Source of the DNA: Bradyrhizobium sp. CB82
GTDB taxonomy: Bacteria > Pseudomonadota > Alphaproteobacteria > Rhizobiales > Xanthobacteraceae
DNA length: 64,000 nt
Direction: 5' to 3'
Assembly: GCF_029714405.1 (NCBI RefSeq)
Contig: NZ_CP121650.1
Span: forward strand, 1,364,001-1,428,000
The notes below the pieces were generated by a model. The model saw only the letters and a list, made by a program, of their open reading frames with translations, had not been told where the DNA came from and did not search any database. Of this stretch, positions 51,876-61,120 are shown one piece after another (position 1 is the first letter of the stretch; every line of letters begins with the position of its first letter). The translations under genes and the position numbers were made by a program.

Positions 51876-53378
51876 ATGACCGCCGCTCCGAACCCCATGT
51901 CAGCCAAGAACATGCAGCGCCGTGGGCGGTCCTTACGATCCCGACTCCTAGCGCTGTGGCTGATGTTGGTCGTCTCGGGAGCGACCACGGGATATCTTCT
52001 CTTCGAATCCTTCCGGCAGACCTCGAACGCGCGGGTGGCGCGGTCCGAGGAATTGGTGGCGCGCGCCTGCCGCGACATCGCTGATCGCTACCAATTTTTC
52101 ACGACCGGTTTGGGCGGCGCCTCCATCGACGAGCGCCTGAAACGCGACCTGGCCACGGTCGTGCAGTCGGCGCTGTCCAGTGCGGCTGGTGTCGAGGGCG
52201 GAATCTGGCAGGCCGACTCAGGCTCGCTTGCCTATGCGTTTCCGTCCTATGAGGGCACGGGACCGAAGACCGACGTTCCCGCAGCCGAGGAGAACACGAT
52301 CCGTGAGGTCAACGCGGAGGCGCTGCGCTCGGGCCGCCCTGCGGTCATTCGGCAGGCTGGACGGTCCCAGGTTCTGACCGTGCAGGCCTGTCCCCTGCGC
52401 GGACCTCTGCCGGGCCTAACGGCCTGGACGATGACCAGGACCTTTACGGCCGAAGGGCCCGCCTACAACCAGTTGCTGGCGGGCCTTGCAGTGCTTGCAC
52501 TGACGATCTTCGGTTCGGCAGCCTGGCTCGCCCATGTGCTTGTGTCGTGGTCGCGCAGGATCGCAATGATCGAGGGAGCTCTCGGTAAGGGCACAAGCGG
52601 TGCCGCCGATCTTCCGACTCTCCCCAGAACGGGCGAGGAGGAGCTCGACCGGCTGGTGGACGCCCTGAAGGTTACAGGAGAACGACTCGCGCGGGAGCGC
52701 CAGCGAGCAACGGCCGCCGAGCGGCTCGCTGCCGTCGGACGGCTGTCGGCTGGCCTTGCCCATGAGATCCGCAACCCGATCGCCGCGATGCGGCTGAAGG
52801 CGGAGAACGCATTGGCGACGCCCGACGAGACGAGGAGGTCAAAGGCGCTCGAAGCGATCCTGCAGCAGGTCGGCCGGCTGGATGCGCTGCTGCGCGATTT
52901 GCTCGCCATGACCCAGACCGGCGAGCCTAAGCTTGCGGACGTCGAGCTCGCGCCCTTCCTTGAAAACATCATCGAGGACCACCGGGAACTCGCCGTTGCA
53001 AAGGGACTGTCGCTGAATACCGGAACCGACGACAAATCCGGTCCACCGCCGCGTTTCGATCGCGATCAGATGCAGCGGGCCCTCGACAATCTGATCCTCA
53101 ATGCCATTCAGGCTACGCCGGGCGGTGGATGTGTTACCGTCGAGGCGCTTCATGAAGGAGACTACTTGCTCTTGCGCGTGAGCGATACCGGTCCGGGCGT
53201 CACCGAAGAAGTCCGAAGCCACCTGTTCGAGCCGTTCGTCACCGCACGGCCCGACGGGACGGGGCTTGGGCTTGCGATCGTGCGCGAAATTGCCCGTGCC
53301 CATCGCGGAGAGGCTCGCCTTGCGGCGGACAATCCGGGCGCCAGCTTCGAGATCGAGGTGCCATGGCGACCGTCCTGA
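51876..53378 (+). CDS. Two-component sensor histidine kinase
   Basis: This ~500-residue inner-membrane kinase has TM1 (LLALWLMLVVSGATTGYLLF), a periplasmic sensor of about 150 residues, TM2 (LLAGLAVLALTIFGSAAWLA), then a HisKA with GRLSAGLAHEIRNPIAAMRL (phospho-acceptor His), and a HATPase with NLILNAIQATPGGG, VSDTGPGVTEE and GTGLGLAIVREI. ATG 51876 is chosen; 51897 and 51912 are alternatives. It overlaps the regulator gene by 16 bp, so the two form a cognate pair. The signal is unknown; targets next door include transporters. Confidence 0.9.
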   Translation: MTAAPNPMSAKNMQRRGRSLRSRLLALWLMLVVSGATTGYLLFESFRQTSNARVARSEELVARACRDIADRYQFFTTGLGGASIDERLKRDLATVVQSALSSAAGVEGGIWQADSGSLAYAFPSYEGTGPKTDVPAAEENTIREVNAEALRSGRPAVIRQAGRSQVLTVQACPLRGPLPGLTAWTMTRTFTAEGPAYNQLLAGLAVLALTIFGSAAWLAHVLVSWSRRIAMIEGALGKGTSGAADLPTLPRTGEEELDRLVDALKVTGERLARERQRATAAERLAAVGRLSAGLAHEIRNPIAAMRLKAENALATPDETRRSKALEAILQQVGRLDALLRDLLAMTQTGEPKLADVELAPFLENIIEDHRELAVAKGLSLNTGTDDKSGPPPRFDRDQMQRALDNLILNAIQATPGGGCVTVEALHEGDYLLLRVSDTGPGVTEEVRSHLFEPFVTARPDGTGLGLAIVREIARAHRGEARLAADNPGASFEIEVPWRPS

Positions 53379-54733
53379 TCGTCGACGACGACTCGGCATT
53401 GCGAGAGAGTCTGGCCGAAACCCTGACCGATCTCGGCCATGCGCCTCGCTTGGCATCGTCCGGCAGGGAGGGCCTTGCAGCCCTGTCGGGCGAAATCGAT
53501 GCAGTGCTGCTGGACCTGCGGATGCCCGGCGGTCTCGACGGCATCGACGTGCTCCGGCGCATTCGCTCGCAGCAGCATCCCCCGCCGGTCGTGGTGCTGA
53601 CGGCCTTTGCGAGCGCGGAGAACACGATCGAAGCGATGCGGCTGGGCGCCTTCGACCATTTGACCAAGCCGATCGGACGGGAGGAGCTGAAGGCATTGCT
53701 GGATCGGCTGCCACCCAGGACACTGGCGCGAACTGCCGTCACTCAAAGCCGTCCGGATGCGTTGATCGGTTCGAGCGAGGGCATGCGGCGAGTCCAGAAG
53801 GCGATCGGCCTAGCCGCTGACAACGACGCGACCGTCCTCATTCTCGGCGAAACCGGTACGGGCAAGGAGCTGGTCGCGCGCGCCTTGCACGTTCACAGCC
53901 GGCGCAAGGATTGTCCGTTCATTGCTGTGAACTGTGCCGCCATTCCTGCCGAGCTACTCGAAAGCGAACTATTCGGTCACGTGAAGGGATCGTTCACGGG
54001 AGCGACCAGCGATCGCGCCGGCGCCTTCCGCGAGGCCGAGAATGGCACGCTGTTTCTGGACGAGATCGGCGACATGCCGCTTGCCATGCAGGCCAAGATC
54101 CTGCGCGCGCTGCAGGAGCGGATCGTGACGCCGGTCGGCGGCAGGCCGGTACGGGTCTCGGCGCGCATGGTGGCGGCCACGCACCGCGACCTGACGAAGC
54201 TCGTCACAAGCGGGCAATTCCGCGAAGATCTCTTCTTCCGCCTCAATGTCGTGCCAATCGCAATTCCGCCTTTGCGCGAGCGTCCATCGGACATCATGCT
54301 CCTCGCCGAGCACTTTCTTGCACTGGCCGCTTCGCCCGAAAAGCAGGGCAAGCAGCTATCGCCGGCGGCAATCGAGAAGCTCATTGCCTACCGTTGGCCC
54401 GGGAATGTTCGGGAGCTTCGCAACGCCATCGAGCGCGCCTGCGTGCTGACGAGAGGCGGCATCATCGATGCGGACAATATCGCCGTCGGCAGTGGACCGG
54501 AGCCTTCTTCGGACATTCCTGCAGTCGAAGATGACCTGCCGTCAGCGGTGGCGAAGCTTGAAGAGGCGATGATCCGGAAAGCGCTCGCGGCATGCGGCGG
54601 CAATAGGACGGAAGCCGCTCGCCGTCTCAACATCAATCGCCAGCTCCTCTATACCAAGATGCAGCGATACGGGATCGCTGATAGCGAGCCGTCAGAAAAG
54701 CCGACGCCAAGCGTCGGGAAACACGACAACTAG
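53363..54733 (+). CDS. Sigma-54-dependent NtrC-family response regulator
   Basis: This 456-residue regulator has a receiver (VLIVDDDSALRES, phospho-acceptor D51 in DAVLLDLRMPG, Lys in TKPIG), an AAA+ domain with Walker A GETGTGKE (162-169), the sigma-54-contacting GSFTGA (209-214; usually GAFTGA) and Walker B FLDEIGD, and a Fis-type C-terminal helix-turn-helix (NRTEAARRLNINRQLLYTKM). It activates sigma-54 promoters; a near-consensus one lies 48 bp after its stop. Confidence 0.93.
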   Translation: MATVLIVDDDSALRESLAETLTDLGHAPRLASSGREGLAALSGEIDAVLLDLRMPGGLDGIDVLRRIRSQQHPPPVVVLTAFASAENTIEAMRLGAFDHLTKPIGREELKALLDRLPPRTLARTAVTQSRPDALIGSSEGMRRVQKAIGLAADNDATVLILGETGTGKELVARALHVHSRRKDCPFIAVNCAAIPAELLESELFGHVKGSFTGATSDRAGAFREAENGTLFLDEIGDMPLAMQAKILRALQERIVTPVGGRPVRVSARMVAATHRDLTKLVTSGQFREDLFFRLNVVPIAIPPLRERPSDIMLLAEHFLALAASPEKQGKQLSPAAIEKLIAYRWPGNVRELRNAIERACVLTRGGIIDADNIAVGSGPEPSSDIPAVEDDLPSAVAKLEEAMIRKALAACGGNRTEAARRLNINRQLLYTKMQRYGIADSEPSEKPTPSVGKHDN

Positions 54734-54780
54734 ACCTGCGGCTCCCAAACAAACTCCTTCGAAATCAAAGACATCGCGCC

Positions 54781-54796
54781 TGGCACGGCCGTTGCT
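54781..54796 (+). promoter_or_regulatory. Sigma-54 (-24/-12) promoter
   Basis: TGGCACGGCCGTTGCT matches the consensus TGGCACG-N4-TTGCW exactly, with GG at 54782-54783 and GC at 54794-54795. It lies 50 bp ahead of the first target gene (54846). A perfect inverted repeat GCGACCTTGGTCGC follows at 54812-54825. Confidence 0.9.
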
Positions 54797-54845
54797 GTGT
54801 CTTGGGTCTCAGCGACCTTGGTCGCGAATTTGAAGGAGTGTTCCG

Positions 54846-55568
54846 ATGAAGATCCCATGGATAGGCGCATTGACTTGTGCGCTTCTCACCACGACGGCAA
54901 TCCTCACCAGCCCGGCCCAGGCGCAGACTGGAGCGATGTGGGATTCCCCGCAGCTTCCGGAAACGCGAGGAGCGGTCAGGCAGTACACGCTGACTCCGCG
55001 AGGCGACGTCGACGGCTTGATCCTGAGCGACGGCACCGAGGTGAAGCTTCCGCCACATCTCACCGGCCAGATCGTATTTGCGGTCCGGCCCGGTGACGCG
55101 GTCTCGATCCGGGGCTTGCGCGCACGCGCCATCCCGCTGATCGATGCCTCGTCCATCACCAATGTCGCAAGCGGCAAGAGCGTGGTCGATAACGGTCCTC
55201 CGGACCGCGCCGGCTATGAGCAATCGTTCAACGGGAGGATCGCCTCGACCCTGCACGGCAAGCGCGGGGAGATCAACGGTGCGCTGCTTGAAGACGGCAC
55301 CGTGCTCCGCCTTCCGCCGCCGGAAGCCGAGCGCCTCGCCGACTGGCTCCGTCCGGGCCAGACAATCGCGGTCCGCGGCGACGTCCTCGATAGCGCGCTC
55401 GGCAGGGTGATTGACGTGCGCGCGCTCGGAAGCTCGTCGGAACAGATGACCGAACTCGCCGGGCCGCGTCCGCCGCGCGGACCAAAGGGTGGCCCCGACC
55501 GGTTCGGCCCTCCGCCTCCACAGCCGCCTCAGCCTGGCTTCGCTCCGCCACCCCCGCCGCGAGGCTGA
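54846..55568 (+). CDS. Secreted two-repeat protein (OB-like), sigma-54 operon
   Basis: This 240-residue protein has a signal peptide (IGALTCALLTTTAILTSPAQ, AQA cleavage) and two related units: GDVDGLILSDGTEVKLPPHL with VRPGDAVSIRGLRA, and GEINGALLEDGTVLRLPPPE with LRPGQTIAVRGDV. Both look like beta-barrel OB folds. The C-terminus is Pro/Gly-rich. It follows the sigma-54 promoter and is paralogous to the next gene. A periplasmic metal or stress role is only inferred. Confidence 0.7.
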   Translation: MKIPWIGALTCALLTTTAILTSPAQAQTGAMWDSPQLPETRGAVRQYTLTPRGDVDGLILSDGTEVKLPPHLTGQIVFAVRPGDAVSIRGLRARAIPLIDASSITNVASGKSVVDNGPPDRAGYEQSFNGRIASTLHGKRGEINGALLEDGTVLRLPPPEAERLADWLRPGQTIAVRGDVLDSALGRVIDVRALGSSSEQMTELAGPRPPRGPKGGPDRFGPPPPQPPQPGFAPPPPPRG

Positions 55569-55607
55569 GGCCAAGATCTCGTTCTGCAAAGGAAATAGGA
55601 GAACAAG

Positions 55608-56225
55608 ATGCACTGGATTGACCCCGAAAGCCTGCTGGAAATCGCGGGCACGATGGAACGCTTCATCATCAACACGCATGGCGAGGTCGACGGCTTCGTG
55701 ATGAGGGATCAGGCCGAGATGCCGATCCTCGTTCATACGCCACCGCACTTGGGGGATGAAATGACGCGCGAGGTGAAAATCGGCACCAAGGTCGGAGTGC
55801 GTGGCGTCCGACCGCGCGGCGCGCACTTGATCTCGGCGGTAGCGGTAACAACGGAGAACGCTCGCCAGATCGTTGACCGCGGCCCGGAGCACGACCGGAA
55901 ACACCCCAAAGCCGACCATCGCAAGATGGAAGCGAAGGGCAGGGTGCACCTCTCGCTGTTCGGTCCGAAGGGTGAACTCCGCGGAGCGCTTCTAACCGAT
56001 GGCACGATCCTGCGCATCGGCCCCAAGGAAGCGAAGGAGGTCGCCGGATTACTCGCGCCGAACGCAACGGTCGCTGCGACCGGCGACGGCATCGAGACCA
56101 GGCACGGCCGCGCCATCGAAGTGAAGGCGATCGGCAGCGAGCCTGGCAGTCTCCGGCCGGTCCACAAGCCGAAGCCCAAGCACGATCATTCGAAGCCAAA
56201 ACACCCGAATGAGGCGCACGCGTAG
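55608..56225 (+). CDS. Cytosolic paralogue of the two-repeat protein
   Basis: This 205-residue protein lacks a signal peptide. It has two similar units (GEVDGFVMRDQAEMPILVHT with VKIGTKVGVRGVRPRGA, and GELRGALLTDGTILRIGPKE with LAPNATVAATGDGIE) and a His/Lys-rich tail (KPKPKHDHSKPKHPNEAHA). It follows the first gene by 39 bp after AAGGAAATAGGAG. The His-rich tail might bind metal. Confidence 0.68.
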   Translation: MHWIDPESLLEIAGTMERFIINTHGEVDGFVMRDQAEMPILVHTPPHLGDEMTREVKIGTKVGVRGVRPRGAHLISAVAVTTENARQIVDRGPEHDRKHPKADHRKMEAKGRVHLSLFGPKGELRGALLTDGTILRIGPKEAKEVAGLLAPNATVAATGDGIETRHGRAIEVKAIGSEPGSLRPVHKPKPKHDHSKPKHPNEAHA

Positions 56226-56272
56226 CCGCGCAAGCCGCCGTCGAGTGAGGCGGCATCGACCCGAGGTTTGTC

Positions 56273-57553
56273 ATGTCTGAAACAGACGACCAGAAGCAGC
56301 GTGCCAACCGTGCGATCGATGCCGCCAATTTCTTCCTTGCGGACGTCCGGGACGGGCTCGGACCCTATCTTGCGATCTATCTTCTGACCGAACGGAGATG
56401 GAATGAGGCCCAGATCGGGCTGGTGATGTCGATCGCGGCTCTTGTCGGCATTCTCGCCCAAACCCCTGCCGGTGCGCTGGTCGACGCGACGAGGGCCAAG
56501 CGGCATGTGATGGTCGCCGCGGCATCTCTTGTGACGATGGCTTCGCTCCTGCTGCCGCTGTTTCCGACCTTTTGGCCGGTTGCAATCTCGCAAGGCATCG
56601 CGCATTCGGCGGGCGTCATCTTCCCGCCGGCGATTGCGGCTGTATCGCTCGGCGTGGTCGGTCCGCGCGCCTTCACGAAACGGATTGGGCGCAACGAGAC
56701 TTTCAACCACGCCGGCAACGCCGGAGCCGCTGCGATCGCCGGCCTTGCGGCGTACGCGTTCGGCCCGACCGTCGTCTTCTTTCTGTTGGGGGCCATGTCG
56801 ATCGCCAGCATCGCCAGCCTGCTGGCGATCCCGGAGAGCGCGATCGACCACGATGTGGCGCGGGGCCTGCACGAAACCGCGCATCACCTGCATCGAGATC
56901 GTCCTTCAGGTCTCAGCGTCCTTCTGACGTGCCGTCCGCTCCTGATCTTTGCGGCCTGCGTCACGCTCTTTCACCTCTCGAACGCGGCGATGCTGCCGTT
57001 GCTCGGCCAGAAGCTCGCGCTTCAGGACAAGCACCTCGGCACAAGCCTGATGTCGGCCTGTATCGTCGCGGCGCAGGTGGTGATGGCGCCGATGGCGATG
57101 CTGGTCGGCGCCAAAGCCGATGATTGGGGACACAAGCGATTCTTCCTCGCCGCGCTCCTCGTCCTACCCATCCGCGGCACGCTTTACACGTTCTCCGACA
57201 ACACGGCCTGGCTGGTCGGCGTGCAGCTCCTGGACGGCGTCGGCGCCGGCCTTTTCGGCGCGATCTTTCCGGTGATTGTCGCCGATCTCATGCGCAATAC
57301 CGGCCGCTTCAACGTGGCCCAAGGCGTGATCATCACCGCGCAGAGTCTCGGGGCCGCACTTTCGACGACGCTCGCGGGATTGGTCGTACTCGAGGTCGGC
57401 TACAGCGCAGCATTTCTGACGCTCGGCGCCGTTGCGGGCATAGGAGCTGCGGTCTGCTTCCTGGCGCTACCCGAAACACGCAGCGAAACCGGCGGGAGCC
57501 GACGCGATCGCGAGACGATCGCGCCGCCAATGCCGAGCGTCGCCGCGGAATAG
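56273..57553 (+). CDS. Major facilitator superfamily transporter
   Basis: This 426-residue, 12-TM protein has MFS features: FFLADVRDGLGPYLAIYLL near TM1, RRWNEAQIGLVMSIAALVGI then LAQTPAGALVDATRAKR (the loop 2-3 signature), and the halves separated by a cytoplasmic loop (about residues 195-215). A role as efflux pump is likely; the substrate is unknown. It is the third gene of the sigma-54 operon. Confidence 0.88.
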   Translation: MSETDDQKQRANRAIDAANFFLADVRDGLGPYLAIYLLTERRWNEAQIGLVMSIAALVGILAQTPAGALVDATRAKRHVMVAAASLVTMASLLLPLFPTFWPVAISQGIAHSAGVIFPPAIAAVSLGVVGPRAFTKRIGRNETFNHAGNAGAAAIAGLAAYAFGPTVVFFLLGAMSIASIASLLAIPESAIDHDVARGLHETAHHLHRDRPSGLSVLLTCRPLLIFAACVTLFHLSNAAMLPLLGQKLALQDKHLGTSLMSACIVAAQVVMAPMAMLVGAKADDWGHKRFFLAALLVLPIRGTLYTFSDNTAWLVGVQLLDGVGAGLFGAIFPVIVADLMRNTGRFNVAQGVIITAQSLGAALSTTLAGLVVLEVGYSAAFLTLGAVAGIGAAVCFLALPETRSETGGSRRDRETIAPPMPSVAAE

Positions 57554-57566
57554 TCCGAGGTGTCGT

Positions 57567-58790
57567 ATGCTGACTGCAGGTATCATTGTTTTGGCCACCG
57601 CAGGCGTCATCGTCAGACCCTTCCGCTTGCCGGAAGCGATCTGGGCGCTCGCTGGCGCGGCAGCGCTGGTACTGTTCGGCATTCTTCCTTTCGGGGCCGC
57701 GCTCGATGGCATGCGAAAGGGTCTCGATGTCTACCTGTTCCTGATCGGCATGATGCTGATCGCGGAGCTCGCGCGGCAGGAGGGGTTCTTCGATTTTCTT
57801 GCGGCCTTTGCCGTCGAACATGCGCGAGGCTCCCCACGGCGGCTGTTCCTTTTGGTCTAACTCGTTGGAACGCTCGTCACCGTTCTCTTGTCCAATGACG
57901 CCACCGCGATCGTCCTGACGCCTGCAGTCTACGCGGCCACCCGCGCGGCCGGCGCAAAACCGCTGCCTTTTCTGCTTGTCTGCGCCTTCATCGCCAATGC
58001 CGCGAGCTTCGTGCTTCCAATCTCCAATCCCGCCAACGGCGCACGCATGCCGCACCTCAGCGAATGGTTGCGCCAGTTCGCCTTGCCGTCGCTGGCATCC
58101 ATCGTCGTCACTTATCTCGTGCTGCGTGTGATCCAGCATCGCGCGTTGAAGGCCGAAACGATCGAGCACCGCGTGCCGCAACCAAAGCTCAGCCCCGGCG
58201 GCCAGTTGACCGCCTGCGGCATCGTGGCCGTCGGAATTGTTCTGATCGGAGCCTCCGCGCTCGATATGCCACTCGGACTGCCAACCTTCGTTTGCGGCGT
58301 GGTCACCACAGGTGTCGTCTTGCTCATCAGTAGGCAAGCGCCGTGGCCGGTGATGAACGGCATTTCCTGGAGCGTGCTGCCGCTGGTGGCTGGCCTGTTC
58401 GTGATGGTGGAGGCTCTCACGCGCACTGGCGCGATTGCGCAATTGAGCGACCTGCTTCGGGCCGCGGCAGCCCGATCAGCGCCGACGGCCGCCTGGTCGG
58501 CTGGTATCATCACGGCTCTCGCCGACAACATCGCCAACAATCTGCCAGTCGGTCTGATCGCGGGATCGGTGGTGGGGGGCGATCACCTTTCCCCGCAAGT
58601 GCTCGGTGCGATGTTGATCGGCGTCGATCTCGGCCCGAACCTGTCGGTGACGGGCTCGCTCGCGACCATTCTCTGGCTGGTCGCGCTGCGCAGGGAGAAG
58701 GTCGAGATCAGCGCCTGGTGTTTTCTGTGGCTCGGACTCTTGGTGATGCCGCCAGCTCTATGTGCGGCGCTGGCAACCGCGATCCGATGA
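57567..58790 (+). pseudogene. ArsB/NhaD-like ion transporter, in-frame nonsense codon
   Basis: A single 408-codon frame, 57567-58790, encodes an 11-TM-like transporter of the ArsB/NhaD (ion transporter) superfamily: IWALAGAAALVLFGI, LFLIGMMLIAELARQEGFFD, LLSNDATAIVLTPAVYAATR, ANAASFVLPISNPAN, ITALADNIANNLPVGLIAGS. Codon 98 is TAA (57858-57860) where relatives have an aromatic residue (FLLVYLVG-like). The frame is otherwise intact. It ends the sigma-54 operon. Readthrough or restart at GTG/ATG could make only a fragment. Confidence 0.8.
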
Positions 58791-59255
58791 AAACAATCGC
58801 AGCTTCCGAGATACTCAGCCCGTAGCGTCGCCCGCGGTGTCGGCATCGAAGATCTGAAATTCAGTCCCGAGGTCTGCCCGCGGCGAGATTGCGACATGAC
58901 GCACGGCCTGGAGGGTCGGGACGTTGCTGCGGCTCATTGCCCGTGAGTTCCGTGTCCCGAGCAACGCCCGGGAGTATGTCACCATTCGCGACGCCCCGCT
59001 GCATGACTACGACTGCCACTGCCCGGAAGTGGATGGACGAGCCCGCTGCGGCTTCTCTGCTGTGCGGCGGTCCAGAAGGTTCCTTCGCAGGTCATTGCGG
59101 CGCAGCGGACCGTCCATGAGGCCGTTCTCGACATGACGCATTCATGAACTATTGCCAAGTCCGAGCCGGGATGTAGAGTTCGAGAAGTTCTAATACGCTT
59201 GAATTCGACGCCGTAGCGATTGAGGTACGATAGTTCTTTCTTTTGGGGGTCCCCC
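58791..59255. other. Intergenic, no supported gene
   Basis: About 460 bp without a convincing frame. The last 11 bp before ATG 59256 are GGGGGTCCCCC, a perfect palindrome overlapping the ribosome-binding site. Confidence 0.45.
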
Positions 59256-59456
59256 ATGTTCGATCCTGCTACCACCGCGCTTTTGCGCGCGGTCCTGGAC
59301 GAGGTCTGCGAAAACGTTTCCCGGACCGAGACCGGCGCCCGTACCCACGTGGCTTCGAAAATCCTGGAAGCCGCGACCAGAGGCGACACATCTCCTGATC
59401 AGCTCAAGCAGGTCGGGCGCCAGGCTCTCTCGCAAGCGCCGACCATGTGGCGCTGA
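59256..59456 (+). CDS. Small conserved hypothetical protein
   Basis: This 66-residue protein has FDPATTALLRAVLDEVCENV, SRTETGARTHVASKILEAAT and LKQVGRQALSQAPTMWR, a helical protein familiar from Bradyrhizobium. ATG 59256 is within GGGGGTCCCCCATG. It is followed closely by the gene at 59475. Function is unknown. Confidence 0.7.
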   Translation: MFDPATTALLRAVLDEVCENVSRTETGARTHVASKILEAATRGDTSPDQLKQVGRQALSQAPTMWR

Positions 59457-59474
59457 CTGGCCGAGGAGGCGGGG

Positions 59475-59879
59475 GTGAATTTCCAGGTCACGGTGCTGAA
59501 AATCCTGGTGGCTTATCCCGACGGCTTCGCCCTCATGGCCGAGCTCAAGCGCGACATGGCGATCCTGGCGACCAGCGGTCGGGACTGGGCCGACCGCACC
59601 AAGCGGTTGGCTGCCCGCGTGCCGGACCTCGACATCTTCTCGCAAGGCCTCGTCACGCGCGAAGACGGCGGCTGGAAGATCACCGCCAAGGGGCGCCTCG
59701 TCCTGGAAACGATGGAGGCGCGCACGCGCGCTGACCAGGCGATTGAGGCGGCGCCGGCGGAAAAGGTCGATGCGCCAGTGCCTCCGCTGCCGCAGCCGGC
59801 CGAGCGGGCAAGACGTCGGCGTGAACGTCGCGAGCGCCGGCGCGAGGCGCGTGAACGCGCGCGGGCGAACGCTTCCTAG
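59475..59879 (+). CDS. Conserved hypothetical protein, winged-helix-like with basic tail
   Basis: This 134-residue protein (GTG start after GGAGGCGGGG) has MNFQVTVLKILVAYPDGFAL, MAELKRDMAILATSGRDWAD and LVTREDGGWKITAKGRLVLE, a winged-helix-like region, then an Ala/Pro linker and a strongly Arg/Glu-rich tail ending RERARANAS. It might bind DNA. It is 18 bp from the upstream gene. Unknown in function. Confidence 0.68.
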   Translation: MNFQVTVLKILVAYPDGFALMAELKRDMAILATSGRDWADRTKRLAARVPDLDIFSQGLVTREDGGWKITAKGRLVLETMEARTRADQAIEAAPAEKVDAPVPPLPQPAERARRRRERRERRREARERARANAS

Positions 59880-59898
59880 TTTGCGGAGCGGTGGCCCT

Positions 59899-60062
59899 TC
59901 AGAAGAAGGCTGCCAGATCCGGGCCGTCGCTCATTGCGGCGATAAGGGAGAGCAGCACGTCCAGGCCGCAAAAGATCGCGACGGACTTGAACTCAACGAC
60001 GTCGATGCGGCGGGCGCCGATCGCTATGCGTAGGCCGATTTCGCGGGTGCGTTCGATCTCGG
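59899..60062 (-). pseudogene. MacB/FtsX-type ABC permease, C-terminal remnant
   Basis: The minus strand reads EIERTREIGLRIAIGARRID VVEFKSVAIFCGLDVL and LLSLIAAMSDGPDLAAFF, stop at 59899. The ERTREIGLRIAIGARR motif is the hallmark of the MacB/LolC permease core near the C-terminus. Nothing upstream keeps the frame. A fragment only. Confidence 0.55.
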
Positions 60063-60199
60063 GCGGCCGAGATCATCCTGACGAGGGCCTCCCCGATTTG
60101 GACCTACGAAGAGATGTTGGCGTTTTGGGTGAACAAACAACCAAGAGGGTCTTTGCGAAGCGTCTAACTGCCAGCGTTCAAGTGAGCCGTCGCCGCGCC

Positions 60200-60892
60200 C
60201 TACAGCATCGGTTCAAATTGGCAGTGAACCAACAATTCGGAGACCGAGGCGTTGTTCGGCAGCATGAGAACGGTCTCGACCAGCCGCGCGATATCACCGG
60301 GTTGGCTCATCTCATGACGAGGAATTTCGTCATCGTTCAGTGTCATGTCGGTGGCGACGTAGCCGGGGCATACGACAGTGGCCCGGATTCCCGCTGCGCG
60401 ACCCTCGCGGCGGATGCCGTGCGTCAGCGCGACCACGGCGAACTTGGTCATGGCATAGCCGATGTTGCTGCCCACGCGCTTGCCGGACAATGAACCGAGA
60501 TTGACGACGCGCCCATGGCCACAGACGGCAAGATGCGGCAGCGCCGCCCGGACGACGCGCAGCGGACCTTTGACGTTGATCCGCCACATCTCTTCTAGTT
60601 CTTCCTCGCCCTCATCGGACACGCGGACCCTCGGGTTGATGCCAGCGGCGTTGACGATGGCGTCGACGCCACCCCATCGCGCGAGCGTGGCCTTGACCCA
60701 TGACACGGGGCTTGCGGCATCGCCGGCGTCATAGCGGTGCGTCATCAACCGGTCGCTCTCTTGAAGGTTGCCGGGGTTGCGAACACCCGCCGACACACGG
60801 AACCCGGATGCCAGGAGGCGATCGACGACGGCGCGTCCGATGCCACGCGAGGCGCCTGAGACCATGACGATCCGATTGTTGACCTCCAGCAT
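60200..60892 (-). CDS. Short-chain dehydrogenase/reductase
   Basis: This 230-residue SDR has a Rossmann GASRGIGRAVVDRLLASG (TGxxxGxG variant, residues 13-30), NAAGINPRV, the catalytic Ser (GSLSGKRVGS), and YAMTK (Tyr/Lys). Substrate is unknown. It is divergent from a second SDR (61121), with a 228-bp gap between. Confidence 0.9.
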   Translation of the reverse strand: MLEVNNRIVMVSGASRGIGRAVVDRLLASGFRVSAGVRNPGNLQESDRLMTHRYDAGDAASPVSWVKATLARWGGVDAIVNAAGINPRVRVSDEGEEELEEMWRINVKGPLRVVRAALPHLAVCGHGRVVNLGSLSGKRVGSNIGYAMTKFAVVALTHGIRREGRAAGIRATVVCPGYVATDMTLNDDEIPRHEMSQPGDIARLVETVLMLPNNASVSELLVHCQFEPML

Positions 60893-61120
60893 GGTCGTTT
60901 GTCTCTCGCGCGTGAGCCAAAGGCGGCTCGGACAAATTTACGGCGCTGGCCGAGAAGCGAGTAAGAGCAATTCACTCTGCCGCTATCGGTCGCGCTTATG
61001 GGAGACTCGGCGCACCGCAGAGCTATCGGCCATGCTTATGAGGGCAGACCGAATCCATTCTATCCGCACTTGCCGATGTGAACGTAGTGTTCCGCCGCTC
61101 CGCTTGATCGCAAGAGAGCC

